Shown piece after piece: positions 1-5,112 of a stretch of 5,112 bases of DNA. The translations under genes and the position numbers were made by a program. The stretch spans positions 1 through 5,112 of the forward strand of contig DHWG01000172.1 of NCBI GenBank assembly GCA_002413075.1, in the 5' to 3' direction. The number at the start of each line of letters is the position of its first letter. Position 1 is the first letter of the stretch. The DNA comes from Desulfosporosinus sp. UBA5188 (lineage in GTDB: Bacteria; Bacillota; Desulfitobacteriia; Desulfitobacteriales; Desulfitobacteriaceae). The notes below the pieces were generated by a model, which worked only from the letters and a program-made list of their open reading frames with translations, did no database searches and had not been told where the DNA came from.

Positions 1-3
1 GTA

Positions 4-26
4 TATATACCGGTATGGGGTATATA
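4..26. repeat. AT-rich inverted repeat at the left edge
   Basis: TATATACC (4-11) is the exact reverse complement of GGTATATA (19-26), with a 7-base spacer. A second, shorter perfect palindrome, ATACCGGTAT (7-16), overlaps it. This could be an operator, part of the 3' end of an upstream transcript, or an easily melted element next to the DnaA-box cluster. It lies at the window edge, so its context is unknown. No T-run follows, so it is not an obvious terminator. Confidence 0.35.
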
Positions 27-71
27 ATTACTTTGTAACATGCTTCATTACTAGGTTTTAGGCGTTAGTTT

Positions 72-102
72 TTGAAAAATTTAGAGAATGCCTGTGTATA
101 AT
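72..102 (+). promoter_or_regulatory. Possible sigma-A promoter inside the DnaA-box cluster
   Basis: A perfect -10 hexamer TATAAT (97-102) is preceded by TTGAAA (72-77), a 4-of-6 match to the -35 consensus. The gap is 19 bases, longer than the ideal 17, so strength is uncertain. The start point would fall near 108-110, inside the first perfect DnaA box. A transcript from here would meet the terminator at 238-268 after about 160 bases, so it would be either a short RNA or an attenuated leader for pncB. The -10 match could also be chance in AT-rich DNA. Confidence 0.35.
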
Positions 103-196
103 GTGGATAAGTCTGTGGATAATATCTAAATAGATCGGATTTTGATGTGGATATGTCTTAAATAATGGGGGATAAATAAATAAAGTCTGTGGATAA
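93..196 (-). promoter_or_regulatory. Cluster of DnaA boxes (TTATCCACA read on the minus strand)
   Basis: Three perfect copies of TGTGGATAA, the reverse complement of the consensus DnaA box TTATCCACA, lie at 102-110, 114-122 and 188-196. Two one-mismatch copies are at 93-101 (TGTGTATAA) and 146-154 (TGTGGATAT), and a weaker two-mismatch match is at 167-175. All are in the same orientation. The copies at 102, 146 and 188 continue with GTCT after the 9-mer, and those at 146 and 188 with GTCTTAA, so the repeat is slightly longer than the DnaA box itself. Known roles for such clusters are the replication origin, DnaA titration or nucleoid-control sites, and DnaA-regulated promoters. No dnaA, dnaN or rpmH gene is visible here, so a non-origin cluster is the simpler reading, but the left flank is outside the window. 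Confidence 0.7.
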
Positions 197-237
197 GTCT
201 TAAGTCATAGTCCCTAAATTCGACATTTCAGACTTTT

Positions 238-268
238 AAAACCTAAAGGAAAGGTCCTTTAGGTTTTT
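238..268 (+). terminator. Rho-independent terminator upstream of pncB
   Basis: The core stem ACCTAAAGGA (241-250) pairs perfectly with TCCTTTAGGT (255-264) around the loop AAGG. The flanking AAA (238-240) and TTT (265-267) extend it to 13 base pairs. The T-run TTTTT (264-268) follows on the plus strand. No gene is seen in the 237 bases upstream, so it either ends a transcript entering from the left or terminates a short RNA begun in the DnaA-box region. On the minus strand the T-run is weaker (TTTTAAAAG), so the main direction is plus. Confidence 0.85.
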
Positions 269-304
269 ATTTAAGCTTAAAAGGAGGATATTAAGGACGA
301 AAGG

Positions 305-374
305 TCGAAATTCTCACGGTTGATTTCATTATGATAAAGTAAACCCCAGGTTAGCAACAATCAACGAATTTTGG
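305..374 (+). promoter_or_regulatory. Structured leader candidate of pncB
   Basis: CGAAATTC (306-313) can pair with GAATTTTG (366-373) over 8 positions, one of them G-U. GTTGATT (319-325) pairs perfectly with AATCAAC (359-365). The two right arms are contiguous, so the fold is a 15-pair stem with a one-sided 5-base bulge TCACG (314-318). The 33-base apical region contains a small hairpin, AACC (342-345) with GGTT (349-352). The structure ends ten bases before the ribosome binding site of pncB. It matches no riboswitch class that I recognise. It is an RNA element only if transcription starts upstream of 305. A possible -10 TATGAT (330-335), with a poor -35, lies within it and would remove the left arm from the transcript. 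Confidence 0.35.
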
Positions 375-399
375 AGTGAGAGTGGCGAGGTAATTGTCA

Positions 400-1878
400 A
401 TGGAAAATCTTACAATGTTAACAGATCTTTATCAACTAACCATGATGCAGGGCTATTTGGTGAATGGATGCCGGGATAAGGAAGCCGTGTTTGATGTCTT
501 CTTTCGAGAGCTTCCGTTTGCCGGTGGATACGTTCTGGCAGCAGGACTTGAACAAGTCGTGGATTATATTGAAAACTTCTCCTTCAGCGAGGAGGATTTG
601 GCGTATTTAGAGAGCCTAAACCTCTTTACTGAGGATTTTATCGAGGAATTACGGACCTTCCGTTTTACAGGGGACATTGACGCCATTCCGGAAGGGACTC
701 CGGTTTTTCCATTTGAACCACTGATTCGCGTTAAAGGGCGCATTATGGAGACTCAGCTTCTTGAGACTGCTATTTTAAACTTAGTTAATTTTCAGAGCTT
801 AATTGCGACCAAAGCGTCACGTGTTGTGACTGCGGCACATGGTGGACCGGTTATGGAATTTGGTTTGCGAAGAGCGCAGGGACCTGATGCTGGAGTCTTG
901 GGAGCACGGGCATCTTTTATCGGGGGGTGTCAATCGACGTCGAATGTCCTCGCAGGAAGACGATATGGTATTCCCGTTTCAGGAACCCAGGCTCACAGCT
1001 GGATCCAGTGTTTTCCAACTGAGTTGGAGGCTTTTCGAGCGTATGCACGGACTTTCCCGGATACATGCCTGTTGCTTGTGGATACGTATAGTGTCATAAG
1101 TTCCGGGGTCCCTAATGCCATTAAAGTGGGTCTTGAACTCGAAGCAGAAGGTCACCATTTTCAAGGAATCCGTATAGATAGTGGGGACTTAACGTATTTG
1201 TCGAAGGCCGCCCGTCACATGCTTGATGATGCGGGACTAAAGAGTGCGATTATTGTAGCGTCTAACGATTTGGACGAGGAAACTATTTTCGCCGTTAAAG
1301 CCCAGGGGGCAGCAATTGACGCTTGGGGTGTCGGAACGAGTCTCATTACTTCTAAAGACAGTCCATCTCTAGGGGGGGTCTACAAACTGGCCGCTGAAGG
1401 AGAGCATGGTGTTTTTCATCCTCGACTAAAAGTATCTGAGAATATATCCAAGATTACAAACCCGGGAATTAAAAAAGTAGTACGTTTCTATGACCGCGCG
1501 GGGAAAGCGATGGCAGATCTTATTGCTTTAGAAGATGAAGTTTTCGAAGAAGGGAAACCCCTTACGATCTTTGATCCTGTTCAGACATGGAAAAGAAAAA
1601 CATTAATAAATTTTCGGACCAGGGAACTGTTAGTTCCTGTGTTCAGAAGCGGAAAACGGGTTTATGACTTACCAAAGCTCAATGAGATTCAGGCTTATGC
1701 CAAAACGGAATTGACCACTTTCTGGGATGAAGTTAAACGATTGAATCATCCACACAAATACACGGTGGATTTGTCCAGCAAGCTCTTTGATTTAAAACAG
1801 CAATTACTCTTAAAGATCCACCATGATATTATAGCAAATATACAAAAACAGGAGGTAGACCCAGATGTGGACAGATAA
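400..1878 (+). CDS. pncB: Nicotinate phosphoribosyltransferase (NAPRTase)
   Basis: This cytoplasmic enzyme joins nicotinate to PRPP to make nicotinate mononucleotide, with ATP hydrolysis, as the entry step of Preiss-Handler NAD salvage. The 492-residue product fits the long Gram-positive form of the family (about 490 residues). Visible family motifs are the N-terminal LTDLYQLTM, MEFGLRRAQG (152-161), GTQAHSW (195-201), RIDSGDL (258-264) and GVGTSL (310-315) followed by a Ser/Gly-rich phosphate-binding stretch. By family knowledge, His199 in GTQAH corresponds to the histidine phosphorylated by ATP. I chose ATG at 400 because GGCGAGG (384-390) lies 9 bases upstream. A TTG at 394 is in frame but only 3 bases from that site, and a stop (391-393) directly precedes it. 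The gene is first in the operon and overlaps nadE by 14 bases. No truncation or missing key residue is apparent. Confidence 0.96.
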   Translation: MENLTMLTDLYQLTMMQGYLVNGCRDKEAVFDVFFRELPFAGGYVLAAGLEQVVDYIENFSFSEEDLAYLESLNLFTEDFIEELRTFRFTGDIDAIPEGTPVFPFEPLIRVKGRIMETQLLETAILNLVNFQSLIATKASRVVTAAHGGPVMEFGLRRAQGPDAGVLGARASFIGGCQSTSNVLAGRRYGIPVSGTQAHSWIQCFPTELEAFRAYARTFPDTCLLLVDTYSVISSGVPNAIKVGLELEAEGHHFQGIRIDSGDLTYLSKAARHMLDDAGLKSAIIVASNDLDEETIFAVKAQGAAIDAWGVGTSLITSKDSPSLGGVYKLAAEGEHGVFHPRLKVSENISKITNPGIKKVVRFYDRAGKAMADLIALEDEVFEEGKPLTIFDPVQTWKRKTLINFRTRELLVPVFRSGKRVYDLPKLNEIQAYAKTELTTFWDEVKRLNHPHKYTVDLSSKLFDLKQQLLLKIHHDIIANIQKQEVDPDVDR

Positions 1879-2638
1879 AGAAATAACAGGCCGTATCAAA
1901 CAAACGGTGGACTGGTTGCGTGAAAGAGTGACTGAAGCCAAGGCAAAAGGACTCGTGGTGGGAATCTCAGGGGGGGTGGACTCGGCAGTCGTCGCGGGGC
2001 TTTGTAGTCGAGCATTTCCTGAAAATTGTATCGGGGTCATTATGCCCAGTCAGTCTGATCCAGATGACAAAGAAGATGCCTTATGGATCGCAGAGGGTTT
2101 TGAACTCAGAACCATTGAAGTGAACCTAGGTGGTGCCCATACGCAGATTATGGGACAAGTTAAGAAGGATTTGGAAAGTCAAGGCTGCAAGCTAGAAGGC
2201 GAAAAAATAAGCCAGGGCAATTTGAAGGCGCGTTTACGTATGTCCACGTTGTATTCCGTAGCCAATGCTCTGAATTATATGGTAGTGGGGACAGATAATG
2301 CTCCGGAGAGCTTTACTGGGTATTTCACGAAATATGGCGACGGTGGTGTCGACCTGTTGCCGATTAGTTCTCTTACAAAAGCTGAGGTGCGCGCTTGGGC
2401 AAGGATGCTGGGACTTCCCATGAGAATTGCTACCCGAGTACCGACCGCAGGACTCTGGGAAGGGCAGACCGATGAAGCTGAACTCGGTCTAACCTACGAC
2501 CAAATTGATCGTTATTTAATAGGAGAAAAGGTTTCTTCTGAGGTACAAGAACGCGTTGAAGCCCTCCATCGTCAGAGTGAACATAAACGCCATCTTCCTC
2601 CTAGCCTGGAACTTCCTATGCTAAAGGTCTTAGACTAA
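1865..2638 (+). CDS. nadE: NH3-dependent NAD+ synthetase
   Basis: This enzyme catalyses the last step of NAD synthesis, ATP-dependent amidation of nicotinate adenine dinucleotide through an adenylated intermediate. The 257-residue protein consists of the ATP-pyrophosphatase domain only. There is no N-terminal glutaminase domain, so it should use free ammonia. The PP-loop is SGGVDS (35-40) within VVGISGGVDSAVV. The substrate and ATP-binding segment begins GTDN (142-145) and runs on to YGDGGVDLLP. The RVPTAGLWEGQTDE segment starts at residue 191, where relatives often have Lys in place of Arg191. ATG at 1865 is well supported by GGAGG (1851-1855) 9 bases upstream. The start lies inside the end of pncB in a different frame (14-base overlap), which suggests translational coupling. 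With PncB it brackets the salvage route; the intermediate adenylyltransferase NadD is not in the window. Confidence 0.96.
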   Translation: MWTDKEITGRIKQTVDWLRERVTEAKAKGLVVGISGGVDSAVVAGLCSRAFPENCIGVIMPSQSDPDDKEDALWIAEGFELRTIEVNLGGAHTQIMGQVKKDLESQGCKLEGEKISQGNLKARLRMSTLYSVANALNYMVVGTDNAPESFTGYFTKYGDGGVDLLPISSLTKAEVRAWARMLGLPMRIATRVPTAGLWEGQTDEAELGLTYDQIDRYLIGEKVSSEVQERVEALHRQSEHKRHLPPSLELPMLKVLD

Positions 2639-2639
2639 C

Positions 2640-3215
2640 GTGCGTATTGGCGTAGATATTGACGGTGTCGTTTCCGATAGTTACCCCTTTTGGTTAACGG
2701 AATTGAATTTGCACTTTGGCAAGAACATAACGGTCATTGACGATTATGACATGCATTTAGTGTTTGATGTATCGAAAGATGTCATGAACGACTACTTTGT
2801 CTGTAACACGGAACGTTTGCTGATGACTCCCAAACCTATTTCTGGTGCCAAGGAAGGGATTGAAACCCTTCTCCGCGAGGGTCATGAGGTGGTCTATATT
2901 ACGGCTCGCACACCGGAAGAAAGAGATGTCACCGTGCGTTGGCTGACAATGTGCGGAATTCCGCATGAACATGATCGCGTTCTCTTCGCGGGCTTCAGCA
3001 GCAAATTAGAGTTAGTTAAGCTTTGGGGAATCGAAGCTTTTATCGAGGATTATCAAGTGAATGCTAAATTAATTGCGGAAAGCGGCATTCCAGTATTTTT
3101 ATTAAATGCCAGTTATAATCAAGAACAGCTCCCAACAGGAATAACACGCTGTCACAGCTGGAATGAAATCATAGAAGGTATCCAAACATTTGACTGTAAA
3201 GGTAACGGAAAATGA
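2640..3215 (+). CDS. HAD-family 5'-nucleotidase-like phosphatase (NT5C/YqfW-like)
   Basis: A 191-residue soluble HAD hydrolase. HAD motif I is DIDGV at the extreme N-terminus, with Asp6 as likely nucleophile and Asp8 as acid/base. Motif II is Thr88 in ITARTPEER, the motif III lysine is probably Lys122 in FSSKLELVK, and the acidic motif IV is FIEDY with Glu136 and Asp137. The segment between motifs I and II, roughly residues 15-75, would be a small cap. This layout resembles the 5'(3')-deoxyribonucleotidase group and B. subtilis YqfW; the substrate cannot be read from sequence. The start is GTG at 2640, one base after the nadE stop. A later start would lose motif I. Only a weak AAAGGT (2623-2628) precedes it, so translation probably depends on ribosomes finishing nadE. 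Its place behind two NAD genes hints at pyridine mononucleotide or nucleotide pool control, which is inference only. Confidence 0.85.
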   Translation: MRIGVDIDGVVSDSYPFWLTELNLHFGKNITVIDDYDMHLVFDVSKDVMNDYFVCNTERLLMTPKPISGAKEGIETLLREGHEVVYITARTPEERDVTVRWLTMCGIPHEHDRVLFAGFSSKLELVKLWGIEAFIEDYQVNAKLIAESGIPVFLLNASYNQEQLPTGITRCHSWNEIIEGIQTFDCKGNGK

Positions 3216-3252
3216 CATTAGTTTCAATAGCATCAAACGTTCGATAACACCG

Positions 3253-3291
3253 AAAAGGGTTAGCTATCTAAAATTGATGGCTAACCCTTTT
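3253..3291. terminator. Bidirectional terminator between convergent genes
   Basis: AAAAGGGTTAGC (3253-3264) and GCTAACCCTTTT (3280-3291) form a perfect 12-pair stem. Inside it TATC (3265-3268) pairs with GATG (3276-3279), including one G-U, leaving a 7-base loop. The stem ends in TTTT on the plus strand, and the AAAA arm gives TTTT on the minus strand. It sits 37 bases after the nucleotidase stop and 14 bases beyond the murC stop, so it can end both the pncB-nadE-nucleotidase operon and murC. Confidence 0.88.
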
Positions 3292-3305
3292 GACATCGTC
3301 AGAAC

Positions 3306-4658
3306 TTAACTAACAATACCAATCCCAACTTTGTAAATATCCCCTGCCCCTAAAGTAATGACGAGGTCATCTGGTCCGAGTGTCTTGGTAAGGTAGGTAC
3401 CAATGTCTTCCAACGTTCCAATGTATCGGGCTTTAACCCCTTGCTTCACGATTAACTCGGCTAAAGTTAAGGAAGAAACGGTGTGATGTTCCTGTTCCCG
3501 TGCCGAGGCGAAAATATCAGCGACAACCACTTCGTCCGCTCCTTGAAAAGATTGTGAGAATTCCTGTAAGAGCTTTTCAGTACGACTAAAGGTATGAGGC
3601 TGGAAAATGGCACGGATTCGCCGATCTGGGAAGGACAATCGGGCCCCTTCCAGCGTCGTACGGATTTCTGTCGGATGATGGGCATAGTCATCGACAATCA
3701 AGGCCCCGTTTTTGTTACTTCCTATATGCTCAAAGCGGCGTTTTGTTCCATTGAAGAGGCTAAGGTTGAATAAGATGACTTGAATGGGTATGCCAATTTC
3801 ATGGCATAAGGCAATGGTTGCCAAGGCATTAATAATGTTATGTCTCCCTGCCACGTGCAGGGTAAGATCTCCGACGTATTCCCCTTTGATCATAATTTTC
3901 ATCGAACTTCGTTCATCTTGGAATAGTATCTCGGTTGCACGAACGTCTGCGGTCTCAGAGAGCCCAAAAGTCGTAAATGGAGCCTCTGATATGAGGGATT
4001 TGCGATTCGGGTCTTCCTCCCAAACGTAGATATGACCTTGCGCTGGTACTTTTTTTGCTAGTTCAGCGAAAGCCGAAATAACATCATCTAGGTCCTTAAA
4101 ATAATCTGGATGGTCAAAGTCTATATTGGTAATGACCAAGTGCTCGGGTGAGTAATTGAGAAAATGACGCCGATATTCACAGGACTCTGCTAAGAAAAAT
4201 TCCCCTTTTCCGGAATGCGCATTTCCCCCAATGCTTGGGACATCGCTTCCAACAACAATGCTGGGATCTAATCCTGCTTGCAGCATCACTAGACCAATCA
4301 TAGCGGTCGTGGACGTTTTACCGTGCGTGCCCGATACGGAAATCCCGCGTTTTTTGGAAAGTAAGCGTCCTAGATATTGTGGGTAAGTCAAGACCGGGAT
4401 ATTAAGCTCTATAGCCCGGGAAATTTCCGGATGTAGATTCGTATAAGCTGCAGACGCGACCACTAAATCTGCGTTTTCAACATTTTTGGGAGAAAAACTC
4501 AAAACAGGGATATGGGCACGTTCCAAGACACTGTCTGTGAAAAAGCATTCTTCGACATCAGATCCTGAAATGGTTGCATCTTCGATTTGTGCGCTGATTT
4601 GAGCTAAAGCACTCATCCCGGTTCCTTTTATTCCTACAAAATGTATATGTAATGCCAA
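3306..4658 (-). CDS. murC: UDP-N-acetylmuramate--L-alanine ligase
   Basis: MurC adds L-alanine to UDP-MurNAc with ATP, the first amino-acid step of the peptidoglycan stem peptide, in the cytoplasm. The 450-residue protein has the three Mur-ligase domains. The N-terminal UDP-binding domain carries GIKGTGMSALA (from residue 9). The central ATPase domain has the P-loop GTHGKTS (110-116), then ESCEYRRHFL (158-167) and NIDFDHPDY. The C-terminal domain has GRHNIINALA (271-280), DDYAHHPTEI (323-332) and LGAGDIYKVG (436-445). The ESCEYRRHFL form is typical of Firmicutes enzymes. The start is TTG (4658-4656): AAGGGA lies 9 bases upstream, and any later start would cut into the glycine-rich loop. The gene stands alone here, convergent with the NAD operon and away from other mur or division genes. 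Confidence 0.96.
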   Translation of the reverse strand: MALHIHFVGIKGTGMSALAQISAQIEDATISGSDVEECFFTDSVLERAHIPVLSFSPKNVENADLVVASAAYTNLHPEISRAIELNIPVLTYPQYLGRLLSKKRGISVSGTHGKTSTTAMIGLVMLQAGLDPSIVVGSDVPSIGGNAHSGKGEFFLAESCEYRRHFLNYSPEHLVITNIDFDHPDYFKDLDDVISAFAELAKKVPAQGHIYVWEEDPNRKSLISEAPFTTFGLSETADVRATEILFQDERSSMKIMIKGEYVGDLTLHVAGRHNIINALATIALCHEIGIPIQVILFNLSLFNGTKRRFEHIGSNKNGALIVDDYAHHPTEIRTTLEGARLSFPDRRIRAIFQPHTFSRTEKLLQEFSQSFQGADEVVVADIFASAREQEHHTVSSLTLAELIVKQGVKARYIGTLEDIGTYLTKTLGPDDLVITLGAGDIYKVGIGIVS

Positions 4659-4694
4659 TGCGTTTCGTCCCTTCTGTGTATAACTCTACCCCCC

Positions 4695-4723
4695 ATTATA
4701 CCCAAACTGAAACCAAAAAGTAT
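4695..4723 (-). promoter_or_regulatory. Probable murC promoter
   Basis: On the minus strand a perfect -10 TATAAT lies at 4700-4695. At a 17-base gap the upstream hexamer is ATACTT (4723-4718), a poor -35. Transcription would begin near 4688, in a G-run, giving a short leader of about 30 bases before the TTG start. This leaves no room for a riboswitch or T-box. The position is right for murC, but the weak -35 keeps confidence moderate. Confidence 0.5.
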
Positions 4724-4975
4724 CCTATTTTATGAGGAAAATTTTACTATCGTTATTTGACGGGGGGCGTATAATGGCTACTGTATATATGTCTTAGTTA
4801 CTCAGTATACCTCCTTCAAGGGCTAATTTCAAAAAAGCTCGTCCCCCTCTTATCCTGTGAAGCCCTGTTTATAGGTTATTATTCCCATAAAGGCAAAGAT
4901 AAAGACAGTAATAAGGACAAATAATGTGGAAAGAGATAAACGTATAAATTCCAATAATATTTGAAAAAAATAAAG

Positions 4976-5004
4976 TTGACGAAACGGAAAAATTAGAGTA
5001 AGAT
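4976..5004 (+). promoter_or_regulatory. Sigma-A promoter of the tRNA-Thr gene
   Basis: TTGACG (4976-4981, 5 of 6 to the -35 consensus) and TAAGAT (4999-5004, 4 of 6 to the -10 consensus) are separated by exactly 17 bases, with AT-rich DNA upstream. The transcription start would lie near 5011, about a dozen bases before the mature tRNA 5' end, a normal arrangement for a tRNA unit. No terminator follows before the window ends, so further tRNA genes could lie downstream. Confidence 0.75.
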
Positions 5005-5022
5005 TACAATCGTCCGTGTAAT

Positions 5023-5097
5023 GCCGATGTGGCTCAGAGGTAGAGCAGCTCACTCGTAATGAGCAGGTCGTCGGTCCGACTCCGACCATCGGCTCCA
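5023..5097 (+). tRNA. tRNA-Thr (anticodon CGT)
   Basis: A full cloverleaf can be drawn. The acceptor stem is GCCGATG (5023-5029) with CATCGGC (5087-5093). The D stem is GCTC (5032-5035) with GAGC (5043-5046), around the loop AGAGGTA. The anticodon stem is GCTCA (5048-5052) with TGAGC (5060-5064), around the loop CTCGTAA. The T stem is GTCGG (5070-5074) with CCGAC (5082-5086). The anticodon CGT (5055-5057) reads the Thr codon ACG. The discriminator is T5094 and CCA is encoded (5095-5097). The variable loop is 5 bases. The oddity is the T loop TCCGACT (5075-5081): position 55 is C where nearly all elongator tRNAs have T (pseudouridine). Every stem is fully paired, so the gene otherwise looks functional. 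Confidence 0.95.
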
Positions 5098-5112
5098 TAG
5101 GAAACTTAGACC

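Larger units (their letters stand above)
4659..5022. other. Intergenic region between murC and tRNA-Thr
   Basis: These 364 bases hold the murC promoter (minus strand), the tRNA promoter (plus strand) and no convincing gene. Also visible are an orphan Shine-Dalgarno-like GAAGGAGG on the minus strand (4817-4810), followed only by CTG AGT AAC and a stop, and a plus-strand TTGACG (4757-4762) and TATAAT (4770-4775) only 7 bases apart, too close for a sigma-A promoter. A hydrophobic minus-strand frame ending at 4850 is discussed under findings but has no ribosome binding site. Confidence 0.7.

Noticed and set aside
93..196. CRISPR array or tandem repeat
   Set aside because: The repeated unit is 9-16 bases with irregular spacing and matches the DnaA box. 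There are no spacers of regular length and no cas genes.
839..1164. Frames on both strands inside pncB
   Set aside because: They lie wholly within a well-supported gene, have no ribosome binding site and show no recognisable motif.
1810..2040. Minus-strand frame across the pncB-nadE junction
   Set aside because: It is antisense to two confident coding regions and has no family features.
3467..4029. Alternative frames on both strands inside murC
   Set aside because: They overlap conserved MurC motifs in the true frame and have no independent support.
4659..4694. T-box or riboswitch in the murC leader
   Set aside because: The likely promoter leaves only about 30 bases of leader, too short for such an element.
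4757..4775. Plus-strand TTGACG followed by TATAAT
   Set aside because: The two boxes are only 7 bases apart, and no good -35 lies 16-18 bases before the TATAAT, so this is not a credible sigma-A promoter.
4850..5098. An 82-residue minus-strand frame covering the tRNA
   Set aside because: Its N-terminal half is the antisense of the tRNA gene, a well-known source of false proteins, and it has no ribosome binding site. Only the hydrophobic C-terminal part was kept, as a low-interest finding.

Overview
The window looks like a chromosomal segment of a low- to mid-GC member of the Bacillota, probably a Clostridia-type organism related to Desulfosporosinus or Desulfitobacterium. This is an impression from protein style (a Firmicutes-type MurC with ESCEYRRHFL and NIDFDHPDY, a short ammonia-type NadE, a ~490-residue nicotinate phosphoribosyltransferase), GG-rich Shine-Dalgarno sites, use of TTG and GTG starts, and a tRNA with encoded CCA. 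No database search was possible. All main genes look intact, and there is no sign of an insertion sequence, prophage or CRISPR array.

Layout. Positions 1-399 hold no gene but are rich in signals: an AT-rich inverted repeat at the left edge, a cluster of DnaA-box-like 9-mers all in one orientation (93-196), a promoter-like -10 inside that cluster, a strong rho-independent terminator (238-268), and a region that could fold into a long bulged stem just before the first gene (305-374). A tight plus-strand operon follows: pncB (400-1878), nadE (1865-2638, overlapping pncB by 14 bases) and a HAD-family 5'-nucleotidase-like gene (2640-3215, one base after nadE). A bidirectional terminator (3253-3291) separates it from convergent murC on the minus strand (3306-4658). 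The last ~360 bases before the tRNA hold the murC promoter, a good sigma-A promoter for the tRNA, and little else. A tRNA-Thr(CGT) gene (5023-5097) closes the window.

How the genes work together. PncB converts nicotinate to nicotinate mononucleotide, and NadE amidates nicotinate adenine dinucleotide to NAD. Together they make up the two ends of the Preiss-Handler salvage route. The middle enzyme, NadD, is not in the window and must lie elsewhere. The third gene is very likely co-translated with nadE. It is a small HAD phosphatase that may act on a (deoxy)nucleotide or a pyridine mononucleotide, but its substrate is not readable from sequence. MurC adds L-Ala to UDP-MurNAc in peptidoglycan synthesis and is a separate transcription unit.

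The most notable features are the DnaA-box cluster upstream of an NAD salvage operon, the structured pncB leader, and a tRNA-Thr whose T-loop has C instead of the near-universal T at position 55.
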